DNA of 11,825 bases from JADCCX01 sp031431475 (GCA_031431475.1 JANPDL010000013.1:1-11825); one strand, 5' to 3'. Counted from the stretch's first letter, positions 1-7,814 are shown. Program-made: numbers and translations. The notes: generated by a model not told the origin, from the letters alone.

Positions 1-1
1 C

Positions 2-1501
2 TCAAGACGCATTGGACATCTCCATCGCTTTTGGCGCACGAATGCGGGTGTTCGCACCGCCGCCGATCTCGATCAGCGCCTTGGTCAGCAGCGCCTTCGC
101 CATCTCGCCCCGATACCGCGCGGATGCCCGCATATCGTCGATGGGCTGATAATCTACGGCCAACGCCGTGATGGCTTTGGCCCAGCTCGCACGGTCGGCG
201 AGCAATGCGCCGGTGAGCGCAGCTTCTGTCTGAGGCGCACGTTTTGGCGTGGCCGCCATGCCACCGAAAGCGATGCGGGCAGCGGTGATCGTGCCGCGAT
301 CAACTGTCAGTTTGAACGCGCCCATCACGGCGGAGATATCCTCGTCAAAGCGCTTGGAGATTTTCAGGCAGCGAAAATGCTCGCCGGATTTCAGCTTCGG
401 GATTGAAATAGCAGAAACGATCTCACCCGCCTGCCTGTCCTGCTTGCCGTAGGCGATGAAGAAGCTTTCGAGCGGGATGCTCCGCGAGGCCTCACGCGCC
501 GCCAGCGTCACATCCGCCCCCAGCGCGATAAATGCCGGAGCCCAGTCACCAATCGGCGAACCATTGGCGATATTGCCGCCGACCGTGCCTTGTGCCCGCA
601 CCTGCTTCGAGCCGAAGCGTCGGCCCAGTTCGCCAAGATCGGGCGATATCGCGGCCAGATGCGGCAACGCCTGCTCGTGTGATGCGCCTGCGCCGATTGT
701 GAGCGCTTCGGGGCCATCCTCAATCTCCTGCAGCTCCGCCACGCGCCCAAGCCAGATCAGCTTCGTCACAGGTCGGAATTGTTTGGTGATCCACAGGCCG
801 ACATCGGTCGCACCTGCGAGAATCGTGGCATCGGGATGCGCGGCGTAAAGCGACATGAGGTCCGCTAAAGTGCGTGGTGCGGCGAAGAACTGGTTGCCTG
901 AAGCAACCATCGCACCCGCACCATCATCCAGCGCCAGCAACCGCGCCATCCGCTCATCCGCAGCCCGATCCAGATGATCCCCAGCCCCGTTCAGCCCCGC
1001 CATCGCCGCATCCACAATCGGCCTATATCCCGTACAGCGGCACAGATTTCCTGCAAGCTGGTCGTTGATGCGCTCCCGCGTTACCTGCCCCTCGTCCTTT
1101 GACATCGCGAACAGCGACATCACGATGCCCGGCGTGCAGAAGCCACATTGCGAGCCGTGATGATCCACCATCGCCTGCTGGATCGGATGCAGCCTCTCGC
1201 CCTCGGCCAGATCCTCGATTGTCAGCACCTCCGCGCCATCCGCCATGCCCAGAAAGGTGATACAGGCGTTGACCGGGCGATGCACCAGCCTTCCGTCTTC
1301 CAGCCGCGCAAGAACGACCGTGCAGGCCCCGCAATCACCTTCGTTGCAGCCCTCTTTGGTACCTGACGCGCGCTGGTCCTCGCGCAGCCAGTCCAGCAGC
1401 GAGCGCGTCGGCGCGAAGGCTTTCAGTTCGACCGGTTTGCCCCGGAAAATGAAACGGATGTGGTCACGCAACGGGATCGACCTCGCGGTTTTGCATTGCA
1501 C
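2..1501 (-). CDS. xdhA: Xanthine dehydrogenase small subunit XdhA (FeS and FAD domains)
   Basis: This is the electron-transfer subunit of molybdenum xanthine dehydrogenase, which oxidises hypoxanthine and xanthine to urate in the cytoplasm. It passes electrons from the Mo centre on XdhB through two [2Fe-2S] clusters and FAD to NAD. Seen in the sequence: a plant-ferredoxin-like domain with C52, C57, C60 and C80; a second cluster domain with C119, C122, C154 and C156 (QCGFCTPG and CRCTGY); then an FAD domain with LAGATDVGL near 229 and GTVGGNIANGSPIGDW near 305. The reading frame is intact and ends in TGA at the left edge, so xdhB probably follows outside the window. A GTG start at 1501 is preferred because AGAGGA lies 9 nt upstream, giving 499 residues. 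A TTG at 1531 would add ten residues and a TTG at 1471 would give 489, which is also plausible. The gene is divergent from fhs. Confidence 0.95.
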   Translation of the reverse strand: MQCKTARSIPLRDHIRFIFRGKPVELKAFAPTRSLLDWLREDQRASGTKEGCNEGDCGACTVVLARLEDGRLVHRPVNACITFLGMADGAEVLTIEDLAEGERLHPIQQAMVDHHGSQCGFCTPGIVMSLFAMSKDEGQVTRERINDQLAGNLCRCTGYRPIVDAAMAGLNGAGDHLDRAADERMARLLALDDGAGAMVASGNQFFAAPRTLADLMSLYAAHPDATILAGATDVGLWITKQFRPVTKLIWLGRVAELQEIEDGPEALTIGAGASHEQALPHLAAISPDLGELGRRFGSKQVRAQGTVGGNIANGSPIGDWAPAFIALGADVTLAAREASRSIPLESFFIAYGKQDRQAGEIVSAISIPKLKSGEHFRCLKISKRFDEDISAVMGAFKLTVDRGTITAARIAFGGMAATPKRAPQTEAALTGALLADRASWAKAITALAVDYQPIDDMRASARYRGEMAKALLTKALIEIGGGANTRIRAPKAMEMSNAS

Positions 1502-1510
1502 AAAGAATAA

Positions 1511-1516
1511 TCCTCT
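1511..1516 (-). promoter_or_regulatory. Ribosome binding site for xdhA
   Basis: AGAGGA on the minus strand stands 9 nt before the GTG at 1501. It is the best Shine-Dalgarno match near the three possible xdhA starts, so it decides the start chosen here. A weaker GAGG lies before the TTG at 1471. Confidence 0.5.
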
Positions 1517-1539
1517 GTGGATGGCTGGCAAGGCGGCAA

Positions 1540-1569
1540 AATAGACCGGCTTTCGCTCTCCCCCTTCAA
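1540..1569 (-). promoter_or_regulatory. Candidate xdhA promoter
   Basis: On the minus strand TTGAAG (1564-1569) and TCTATT (1540-1545) are 18 bp apart, a rough match to sigma-70 -35 and -10 boxes. Transcription would then begin close to 1533, leaving about 30 nt of leader before the GTG at 1501 and leaving almost no leader for the TTG at 1531. No operator repeat is evident in the 111-bp gap between xdhA and fhs. This is a by-eye match only. Confidence 0.3.
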
Positions 1570-1599
1570 GCCCGATTGCACTATCTCACGGATGATGTT

Positions 1600-1604
1600 G
1601 GGAG
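1600..1604 (+). promoter_or_regulatory. Ribosome binding site deciding the fhs TTG start
   Basis: GGGAG is followed by an 8-nt spacer and a TTG at 1613. The two in-frame ATGs at 1592 and 1595 lie upstream of this site and have no comparable purine-rich sequence at the right distance, so the site argues for the TTG. Confidence 0.6.
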
Positions 1605-1612
1605 TTGATGCC

Positions 1613-3283
1613 TTGGCCACAGATATCGAGATCGCCCGCGCCGCGACAAAGCTGCCGATCATGGCCATCGGCGCGAAGCTGGGCATTCCGGCGGATAATC
1701 TCGTCCCCTATGGCCACGACAAGGCCAAGATCGACGCCGCATTCCTGAAATCCCTGAAATCCCGCCGCGATGGCAAACTCATCCTCGTCACGGCGATCAA
1801 CCCAACACCGGCGGGAGAGGGCAAGACGACCACCACAGTCGGTCTCGGTGATGCGCTGAACCACATCGGCAAGAAGGCCGTGATATGCCTGCGCGAGCCT
1901 TCGCTCGGCCCCTGTTTCGGCATCAAGGGCGGGGCTGCAGGCGGCGGGCATGCGCAGATCGTGCCGATGGAAGACATCAACCTGCATTTCACCGGTGATT
2001 TCCACGCCATCACCTCGGCGCATAACCTGCTGGCCGCCCTCATCGACAACCATATCTACTGGGGTAACGCGCTGGGGATCGACAGTCGCCGTGTGACATG
2101 GCGGCGCGTGATGGACATGAACGACCGGGCGTTGCGCCAGATCACGGTCAGCCTCGGCGGGGTTTCCAACGGCTATCCCCGTGAAGGCGGCTTCGATATT
2201 ACCGTGGCCTCCGAAGTGATGGCGATCCTCTGCCTTGCGGAAGATGCGGCTGATCTCGAGAAGCGCCTCGGCGGCATTATTGTGGCTTACCGGCGTGACA
2301 AGACGCCGATTTTCGCGCGCGATCTCAAGGCCGACGGTGCGATGGCAGTGCTGTTGCAGAACGCCATCCTGCCCAATCTTGTGCAGACCATCGAAAACAA
2401 TCCGGCTCTGGTGCACGGCGGACCTTTCGCCAACATCGCGCACGGCTGCAACTCGGTGATCGCCACCAAGGCGGCGCTGAAACTGGGCGATTATGTCGTG
2501 ACGGAAGCGGGCTTCGGCGCAGACCTTGGCGCGGAAAAGTTCTTCAACATCAAATGCCGCAAGGCCGGGCTGAAACCCGCCGTCGCCGTCGTTGTCGCCA
2601 CCATCCGCGCATTGAAAATGAACGGCGGAGTGGCCAAGGCCGATCTGGCTGCAGAAAACGTCGCGGCGGTGAAGAAGGGCCTCGTCAACCTGCAGCGTCA
2701 CATCGAGAATGTGCAAAGCTTCGGCGTACCTGTCGTGGTTGCAATCAACCATTTCACCGGGGATACGCCTGCCGAGGTTAAGGCCGTGCAGACCGGGGTG
2801 AAGAAGCTGGGCGTCGAGGCCCATGTCTGCCGTCACTGGGCTGAGGGCGGCAAGGGCGCGGTCGCGCTGGCCGAAGCCGTGGTGAAGCTGGCGGATGGCA
2901 ACACAGCGCGGTTCAGGCCACTCTACAAGGACGAGGGCAAACTGATCGACAAGATCGAGGCCGTGGCGAAGCGCATCTACCGCGCCGCCCGCGTCGAGCC
3001 CGGACTCGGCGTGATGGAACAACTCGCCGCTTTCGAGAAGCTTGGCTATGGAGATCTGCCGGTCTGCATGGCCAAGACGCAATACTCCTTCACCACCAAC
3101 CCTGATCTGCGTGGCGCACCGGTTGATCACGTGGTGTCGGTGCGCGAGGTGCGGCTTTCGGCGGGCGCGGGCTTTGTGGTGGCGATCTGCGGAGAGATTA
3201 TGACCATGCCGGGCCTGCCCAGCATGCCGTCCGCAGAAAAGATCAGGCTGAACGACATGGGATTGATCGAAGGTCTGTTTTAG
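1613..3283 (+). CDS. fhs: Formate-tetrahydrofolate ligase (10-formyl-THF synthetase)
   Basis: This cytoplasmic enzyme joins formate to tetrahydrofolate using ATP, giving 10-formyl-THF for purine and formyl-methionine synthesis or for assimilating formate released in C1 metabolism. The sequence shows the ATP-binding loop TPAGEGKTT at 65-73, REPSLGP at 94-100, the glycine-rich signature GIKGGAAGGG at 103-112, HGGPFANIAHGCNS at 268-281, the second signature VATIRALKMNGGV at 328-340, and the typical ending from MPGLPSMPS to GLIEGLF. The TTG start gives 556 residues, matching the family length of about 557, and the N-terminus MATDIEIARAA is usual for the family. Starting at 1517 would add 32 unrelated residues. 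One oddity is His at 113, where the signature normally has Tyr. The DUF3422 gene follows after 41 nt and is probably cotranscribed. Confidence 0.97.
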   Translation: MATDIEIARAATKLPIMAIGAKLGIPADNLVPYGHDKAKIDAAFLKSLKSRRDGKLILVTAINPTPAGEGKTTTTVGLGDALNHIGKKAVICLREPSLGPCFGIKGGAAGGGHAQIVPMEDINLHFTGDFHAITSAHNLLAALIDNHIYWGNALGIDSRRVTWRRVMDMNDRALRQITVSLGGVSNGYPREGGFDITVASEVMAILCLAEDAADLEKRLGGIIVAYRRDKTPIFARDLKADGAMAVLLQNAILPNLVQTIENNPALVHGGPFANIAHGCNSVIATKAALKLGDYVVTEAGFGADLGAEKFFNIKCRKAGLKPAVAVVVATIRALKMNGGVAKADLAAENVAAVKKGLVNLQRHIENVQSFGVPVVVAINHFTGDTPAEVKAVQTGVKKLGVEAHVCRHWAEGGKGAVALAEAVVKLADGNTARFRPLYKDEGKLIDKIEAVAKRIYRAARVEPGLGVMEQLAAFEKLGYGDLPVCMAKTQYSFTTNPDLRGAPVDHVVSVREVRLSAGAGFVVAICGEIMTMPGLPSMPSAEKIRLNDMGLIEGLF

Positions 3284-3324
3284 GACGTATATCTTCAACC
3301 AGCACTGCAAGAGGCTATCGCCGC

Positions 3325-4626
3325 ATGACCAAACCCGCCTATCTGCCGCTCGACGGGGCCGCGATCGACCTGACCGTGCATCCCCTGCGCGATGCCGCGC
3401 TGGACGAGATCCACGCTCGCCCGTTTCACCGGCTGGAATCGCCGCGTCGGCTGCTGCATTTCTCGTTTCAGGTGAACCATGAGCAGGCCATGCGCGACCG
3501 CGATGCCATGGCGGCGCTGTGCGAGCGGCATATGTACCTGCCGCCCCCGGTGGAATCAGCCTATCATCGCATCATGCGGCCCGCCTTTAACCTGCGTTGG
3601 GAGCAGCACAGCGAGTTCACCTCGCACACCTGGGATTTTCCCCTGGGTGGCACGGCCAATGCCCTGAAGATCGAAGGCCACACGCCATTGCCCTTGGCTG
3701 ATTTCTGGCAGCCTGGCCCGATGCTGGTGGCACTGGACATTCTTGTGATATCGGCCAAACAGGCCAAGGGAATCGAGGAAACCTTCGATGAAACCAGCCT
3801 TGTCCGCTCCCGCAACGATGACGGCACGGCTGAGGCGTTGACCGATTTCAAGCGTGATTCCAAGGGCTTCACCCGCATCGTCGTCATCGATCACGGCATG
3901 GGCGCGCTTCGTGCCGGTTCGCTGGTGCAGCGCCTGATCGAGATCGAGACCTACCGCACCTTCGCATTGCTTGGGCTACCCGAGGCCCGCCGCATCGGCC
4001 CGGAAGTGAGGCGCATCGAAATCACCCTTGGCAATCTGGTGGCCGAAAGCCGCGAAGTCGAAGGCATCACCAACAACCGGCGTATTTTGCAGGAACTCTC
4101 GGGGCTGACCGCCGACCTCGAGGCCACCGCAGCCGAGGTGACCTACCGCTTCAACGCCAGCCGCGCCTATGACAACATCGTCTTCGAGCGTCTGGCCGTT
4201 CTGGATGAGAAGAAGACGGGCGTGGAGCCGACGTGGCAGGATTTCCTCTCGCGCCGTATGGCACCCGCAAGACGCACGTTGATCTCGACGCAGGACCGCC
4301 TGCAGGACCTCTCCCGCAAGCTGACCCGCGCCACGACGCTGCTGCGCACGCGCGTGGATGTGGAGCAGGAACAGCAGAATCAGGAACTGCTGAAGACCAT
4401 GAACGAGCGCGCCCGCATGCAACTGCGCCTGCAACAGACAGTGGAAGGCCTCTCCGTCGCCGCCGTCAGCTATTATCTCGTGGGGCTGATCTATTTTATG
4501 CTGCAGGGGTTGGTGAAGACCGGCGTGATCAAGGACGCGCAGCTCGGCGCGGCTGTTTCCGTGCCACTGGTGCTTCTGGGCGTCTGGTGGGCAATCCGGC
4601 GGATCAAGAAGGGCATTCAGAGCTAG
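3325..4626 (+). CDS. DUF3422 family membrane protein, function unknown
   Basis: This 433-residue protein belongs by its wording to the uncharacterised DUF3422 family, seen in the N-terminal block HPLRDAALDEIHARPF (19-34) and LLHFSF (43-48). A mostly soluble N-terminal part is followed by long charged helices: about 225-290, then 315-372, rich in Gln, Glu and Arg and likely coiled-coil. Two hydrophobic segments, about 376-396 and 407-424, are separated by a short loop, and the tail RRIKKG is positively charged. Under the positive-inside rule both termini would be cytoplasmic. There is no signal peptide and no catalytic motif that I recognise. AAGAGG lies 10 nt before the ATG. The gene follows fhs closely on the same strand, which suggests cotranscription but not necessarily shared function. 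The CorA/RMD1-like layout is my inference. Confidence 0.88.
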   Translation: MTKPAYLPLDGAAIDLTVHPLRDAALDEIHARPFHRLESPRRLLHFSFQVNHEQAMRDRDAMAALCERHMYLPPPVESAYHRIMRPAFNLRWEQHSEFTSHTWDFPLGGTANALKIEGHTPLPLADFWQPGPMLVALDILVISAKQAKGIEETFDETSLVRSRNDDGTAEALTDFKRDSKGFTRIVVIDHGMGALRAGSLVQRLIEIETYRTFALLGLPEARRIGPEVRRIEITLGNLVAESREVEGITNNRRILQELSGLTADLEATAAEVTYRFNASRAYDNIVFERLAVLDEKKTGVEPTWQDFLSRRMAPARRTLISTQDRLQDLSRKLTRATTLLRTRVDVEQEQQNQELLKTMNERARMQLRLQQTVEGLSVAAVSYYLVGLIYFMLQGLVKTGVIKDAQLGAAVSVPLVLLGVWWAIRRIKKGIQS

Positions 4627-4667
4627 ACCATTTTACAGTGAATCAACCTCAATGCGAAATGGTCTAG
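4623..4667. repeat. Perfect 11-bp inverted repeat over the DUF3422 stop codon
   Basis: CTAGACCATTT at 4623-4633 is exactly complementary to AAATGGTCTAG at 4657-4667, with 23 bases between. The left arm contains the TAG stop of the DUF3422 gene. The element lies between two convergent genes and could fold in either transcript, but neither strand has a U tract after it, so it is not a textbook terminator. It may be a dispersed short palindromic repeat. The rest of the gap up to 4731 shows nothing else that I can name. Confidence 0.65.
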
Positions 4668-4731
4668 GGCGTGGCGGGGTAATCCAGCCTGCTATCTTCG
4701 TCCTCATCTTGGGGAGATCGAAGGGTGTCCA

Positions 4732-5787
4732 TCACGCTTTCTCCGCATCTATCCCAAAACCCGTCGCCGTCTCGGCGATCTGCCGCCAAGTCTCGCCATC
4801 AAGGGGAATGCCGTGGCGCTGGCGCGTAACCCTCAATTCACGCTCGATATCGCCAGGCGCGCGCACGGGATTGGCCGGGTCCTGCGGCTGCGCTGCGCGC
4901 AGGAAGCCCGTCACCGAAGCAATCCGGGCCTCGCGCGACTGATTGTCCGGATCAAGCCGTATCGGATCAATGAGAATACCGAACAGGCTGTTGATGATCC
5001 AGCTGCGGGCCGGTTTGTCCTGGATCAGCGCACCGCCGGTGAGGCCCGCCGAGAGAATTTCAACCATGAAGGCAAGGCCCGCGCCCTTGTGCTCACCAAA
5101 GGGCAACAGCGCACCCAGCGGCCCCGGTGCAAACGCCACGGCGGGGTCGGTCGTTGGATGGCCCTCCGAATCGATGAGATAGCCTTCGGGAACCTGAATG
5201 CCCTTGTTCAGCGCGACGCGGACCTTGCCATGGGCCATGCGGCTGGTGGCAAAATCGAGGATCAGGTGGTTGCCATCGGCTGAAGGCACGCCGATGGCAT
5301 GGGGATTGGTACCCCAGCGGCCTTCCTTCGCGCCATGCGCCGCGACGATGGATGGGCGTCCCGCCACATTGACCCAGAACATCGAGATGAGGCCGCGCTC
5401 AGCCGCCTGTTCGGCATAGTCACCGATACGGCCGATGTGGTGTGCGTCGATCAGATTCAGGATCGCGACACCGTGAGATGCTGCGACATTGGTGGCCCGC
5501 GCAACGGCTCGCCTTGCAGTTGGCTGACCCAGAGCGATCTGCCCGTCGATCACCAGAAAAGGTGGTGCATCCGTGCGATCCAGGGGCGTATTGGAGGGCT
5601 TCAGCAAACCATCCCGGAACGAGCGGATATACAACGGCAGCATGCCGATGCCGTGGCTGTCATGGCCCGAAAGGTTGGCGAGGGTGAAATGCCGCGCCAC
5701 TTCGGCGGCATCAGCCTCCGGCCATCCTGCCGCACTGAACACGGCTGTGGTCAGGCGGGTAAGCTGGGCAGGGTCGAAGTGGCGCAT
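4732..5787 (-). CDS. hcxB: Ldh2-family hydroxycarboxylate dehydrogenase, HcxB/YbiC-like
   Basis: This is an NAD(P)-dependent 2-hydroxy-acid oxidoreductase of the malate/L-lactate/ureidoglycolate dehydrogenase (Ldh2) fold, cytoplasmic, 351 residues, full length. Seen: ANLSGHDSHGIGM at 37-49, holding the family's catalytic His (H45 in SHG); AHHIGRIG at 115-122; GTNP at 159-162; and GEHKG at 231-235. The C-terminal block (PGDIE, then RQRHGIPLDGETW) is worded like E. coli YbiC/HcxB, which reduces or oxidises several 2-oxo/2-hydroxy acids. The true substrate here cannot be read from the sequence, so the symbol is a family guess. The gene starts 9 nt after the short-chain dehydrogenase stop, so translation is probably coupled, and it is the last gene of a leftward run. 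The ATG has only a weak ribosome binding site, as expected for a coupled gene. Confidence 0.85.
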   Translation of the reverse strand: MRHFDPAQLTRLTTAVFSAAGWPEADAAEVARHFTLANLSGHDSHGIGMLPLYIRSFRDGLLKPSNTPLDRTDAPPFLVIDGQIALGQPTARRAVARATNVAASHGVAILNLIDAHHIGRIGDYAEQAAERGLISMFWVNVAGRPSIVAAHGAKEGRWGTNPHAIGVPSADGNHLILDFATSRMAHGKVRVALNKGIQVPEGYLIDSEGHPTTDPAVAFAPGPLGALLPFGEHKGAGLAFMVEILSAGLTGGALIQDKPARSWIINSLFGILIDPIRLDPDNQSREARIASVTGFLRAAQPQDPANPVRAPGDIERELRVTRQRHGIPLDGETWRQIAETATGFGIDAEKA

Positions 5788-5796
5788 ATGGGCAGT

Positions 5797-6582
5797 CTAT
5801 CGTGGTGCCAGACGGATCGCTCCATCCAGGCGGATTGTCTCGCCGTTCAGCATATCATTGTCGATGATTGCCGCGACTAGTTTGGCGTATTCAGTCGGCT
5901 CGCCAAGGCGCGAAGGGAATGGGACGCTGGCACCAAGTGATTTCTTGAAAGTGTCATCGAGGCCAGCGAACATAGGGGTCATGAAAATGCCGGGCAGGAT
6001 GGCGCAGACCCGGATGCCGTATTGAGCGAGATCACGCGCGATGGGTAATGTCATGCCCTTCACGCCAGCCTTCGATGCCGCATAGGCTGCCTGTCCGACC
6101 TGGCCATCTTCTGCCGCGACCGACGCGGTATTGATGATCACGCCACGCTGCCCATCCGCATCAACCGGAGCGAGCGAAGCCATGCCTAGGGCTGATTTGG
6201 CCGTAACGATAAAGGTGCCGATCAGGTTCACGCTCACACCCTTGATGAAATAGCCGATGTCATGACCGCTCAGGCTGCCCGTTTCGCGGTTCTTGGAGAT
6301 CATGCGCTTGGCGGGAGCGATACCAGCGCAATTGGCGGCGATGCGCTCCTGACCGTTGACCGCGCGCAGTGCGGCCAAGGCGGCATCCACCGATGCTTCA
6401 TTGGTGACATCGCAGAGATGAAATGCAGCGCCGATCTCAGCGGCAACAACCTTGCCGCGCTCCTCCTGCATGTCGAGGATGCCGACCTTCACGCCCTTCG
6501 CGCGCAACATGCGGGCTGTCGCCTCGCCGAGGCCGGATGCGCCGCCGGTGACAATGGCTGAAATGGAACTGTCGATCTGCAT
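5797..6582 (-). CDS. Short-chain dehydrogenase, HSD10/3-hydroxyacyl-CoA dehydrogenase type II-like
   Basis: This is a classical short-chain dehydrogenase of 261 residues. Seen: cofactor loop TGGASGLG at 12-19; D37 at the end of the second strand, which favours NAD over NADP; NCAG at 84-87; and a catalytic tetrad N119, S154, Y167, K171 (YAASK). The stretches QRGVIINTASVAA and GQVGQAAYAASK, then MTLPIARDLA and the ending GETIRLDGAIRL, closely match human HSD17B10. That enzyme oxidises 2-methyl-3-hydroxybutyryl-CoA, other short 3-hydroxyacyl-CoAs and various alcohols. No thiolase, acyl-CoA dehydrogenase or CoA ligase is next to it, so a role on a non-CoA substrate with the neighbouring transporter and hydroxy-acid dehydrogenase is possible. 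AAAGG lies 9 nt before the ATG. The 50-nt gap after the transporter gene includes a small dyad, GGGAA-TG-TTCCC (6601-6612). Confidence 0.92.
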   Translation of the reverse strand: MQIDSSISAIVTGGASGLGEATARMLRAKGVKVGILDMQEERGKVVAAEIGAAFHLCDVTNEASVDAALAALRAVNGQERIAANCAGIAPAKRMISKNRETGSLSGHDIGYFIKGVSVNLIGTFIVTAKSALGMASLAPVDADGQRGVIINTASVAAEDGQVGQAAYAASKAGVKGMTLPIARDLAQYGIRVCAILPGIFMTPMFAGLDDTFKKSLGASVPFPSRLGEPTEYAKLVAAIIDNDMLNGETIRLDGAIRLAPR

Positions 6583-6632
6583 GGATCAGAACCTTTGGTA
6601 GGGAATGTTCCCATCGCTTTAGGCAAGTTGGT

Positions 6633-7814
6633 TTAAGGCGGCAACCCGGCCTCGGCTTGCGTTCTCTCTTTAGCCGGCAAGCGCTGCAGAATGCGCAGCA
6701 CGGTGACCACAAGCACCGCTGCGTGGATGATGGCCATGAACAGGAAAAGGGCCTGCGGTCCCAGTTGTTCCATCATGGCTACCGCGGTAATGGGACCGGT
6801 AATAGCGCCAAGGCAATAGAAGAAGAGGACGCCCGACGCGATGGCGAAGGAGCGCTCCGCCCCTGCCCTGTCGTTGGCGTGCGACAGGGCAATCGGATAG
6901 ACCGTCATGGCCACCATGCCGACGAGAAAACCGAGCGCGCCCATGGCCCGGCCAAGCGCCGGGCCGTAGACCGTCAGGATCAGTTCGAAAATAACGGAGG
7001 CCAGCAGCAGGGCCGCCATGACGATGCGCCGGTCCATCCGGTCGGAAATCCGCCCAATGGGCCAAATGGCCACGGCAGAGCCAAAGACCGTGGCGGAAAG
7101 AAAAACGGAAATGTGCCAGTTGCTCAGCCCCGTGGCGACACCAAACACGGGAAAGAGCGACCAGAACGAGCCATTGGCCGCACCCACGCCAAACGCCGCC
7201 ATCGCGGCGACTGGCGCATTGCGCAGAAGCCAGCCAAGCTCCGGTCGCGCCGTATGCGGCCGCGCTGGAGGTTCTGCCCGCGACAAGGCAAGCGGCAGGA
7301 CGGAGACGCAGAAGAGTACGGAGGCCAGCACGAACAGCGTGATCGTTTTCGGATCGGCGATGTTCAGCAGCAATTGCCCCATCGCCGAAGCCATGAAATG
7401 CACGAACTGATAGGCCGCTCCCATCTGGCCGCGGTTGTCGTTGTCCGCCTTGCCCTGCACCCAGCCGTCAATGATCCCATGAAGGCCCGCCAGCGCGAAT
7501 CCCATGATGGCTCTCAGCATTATCCACCACACCGGGTCGACAAAAAACGGATAGGACAGGGCTGCTGCGACACCGATCGCCGCAAAGGCGGCATAACCCC
7601 TGACATAACCGAAGCGCTTGATCACCAACGGGTTGACCAGCGTGCCGACCAGCATGGCGGCAAAGAACACCGATCCGAGCAGGCCGAGCGTGAGGCTGGG
7701 AAACCCTTCCAGCTTGGCGCGAAGCGGCACGAGTGTATTTAGCAGCGCGTTGCCTGAAATCAGGGCAAGCACGGACAACAAAACAGCGGCAATGGAGGCG
7801 TAAGGTGTGCGCAT
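6633..7814 (-). CDS. MFS transporter, YcaD-like
   Basis: This inner-membrane major facilitator has about twelve hydrophobic helices over 393 residues. The first runs through LLSVLALISGNALL, and the last is near the C-terminal LFLFMAIIHAAVLVV. A GRISDRMDRR motif lies between helices 8 and 9, and TVYPIALSHA is in helix 10. The LNTLVPLRAKLEG stretch, NPLVIKRFGY and WPIGRISDR resemble E. coli YcaD, a transporter without an established substrate. The ATG at 7814 is preferred. A GTG at 7835 would add seven residues and has no better ribosome binding site. Two dehydrogenase genes follow on the same strand after 50 nt, which suggests import of the compound they oxidise, although export cannot be excluded. 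Confidence 0.92.
   Translation of the reverse strand: MRTPYASIAAVLLSVLALISGNALLNTLVPLRAKLEGFPSLTLGLLGSVFFAAMLVGTLVNPLVIKRFGYVRGYAAFAAIGVAAALSYPFFVDPVWWIMLRAIMGFALAGLHGIIDGWVQGKADNDNRGQMGAAYQFVHFMASAMGQLLLNIADPKTITLFVLASVLFCVSVLPLALSRAEPPARPHTARPELGWLLRNAPVAAMAAFGVGAANGSFWSLFPVFGVATGLSNWHISVFLSATVFGSAVAIWPIGRISDRMDRRIVMAALLLASVIFELILTVYGPALGRAMGALGFLVGMVAMTVYPIALSHANDRAGAERSFAIASGVLFFYCLGAITGPITAVAMMEQLGPQALFLFMAIIHAAVLVVTVLRILQRLPAKERTQAEAGLPP

Noticed and set aside
1586..3310. A 574-codon open frame on the minus strand opposite fhs
   Set aside because: Its translation is rich in His, Arg, Asp and Gly without recognisable motifs, and fhs on the other strand is an unmistakable gene. Long antisense frames are expected in high-GC DNA with strong codon bias.
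4679..4731. A second weak hairpin between the DUF3422 and HcxB genes
   Set aside because: The possible pairing (CTTCG with CGAAG around 4697-4723) is short with a large loop and lacks a U tract, so it is within chance expectation.
6657..7742. A 361-codon open frame on the plus strand opposite the MFS gene
   Set aside because: Its product is highly charged (Arg, His, Gln, Gly) with no domain, which is the usual antisense shadow of hydrophobic membrane-protein codons.
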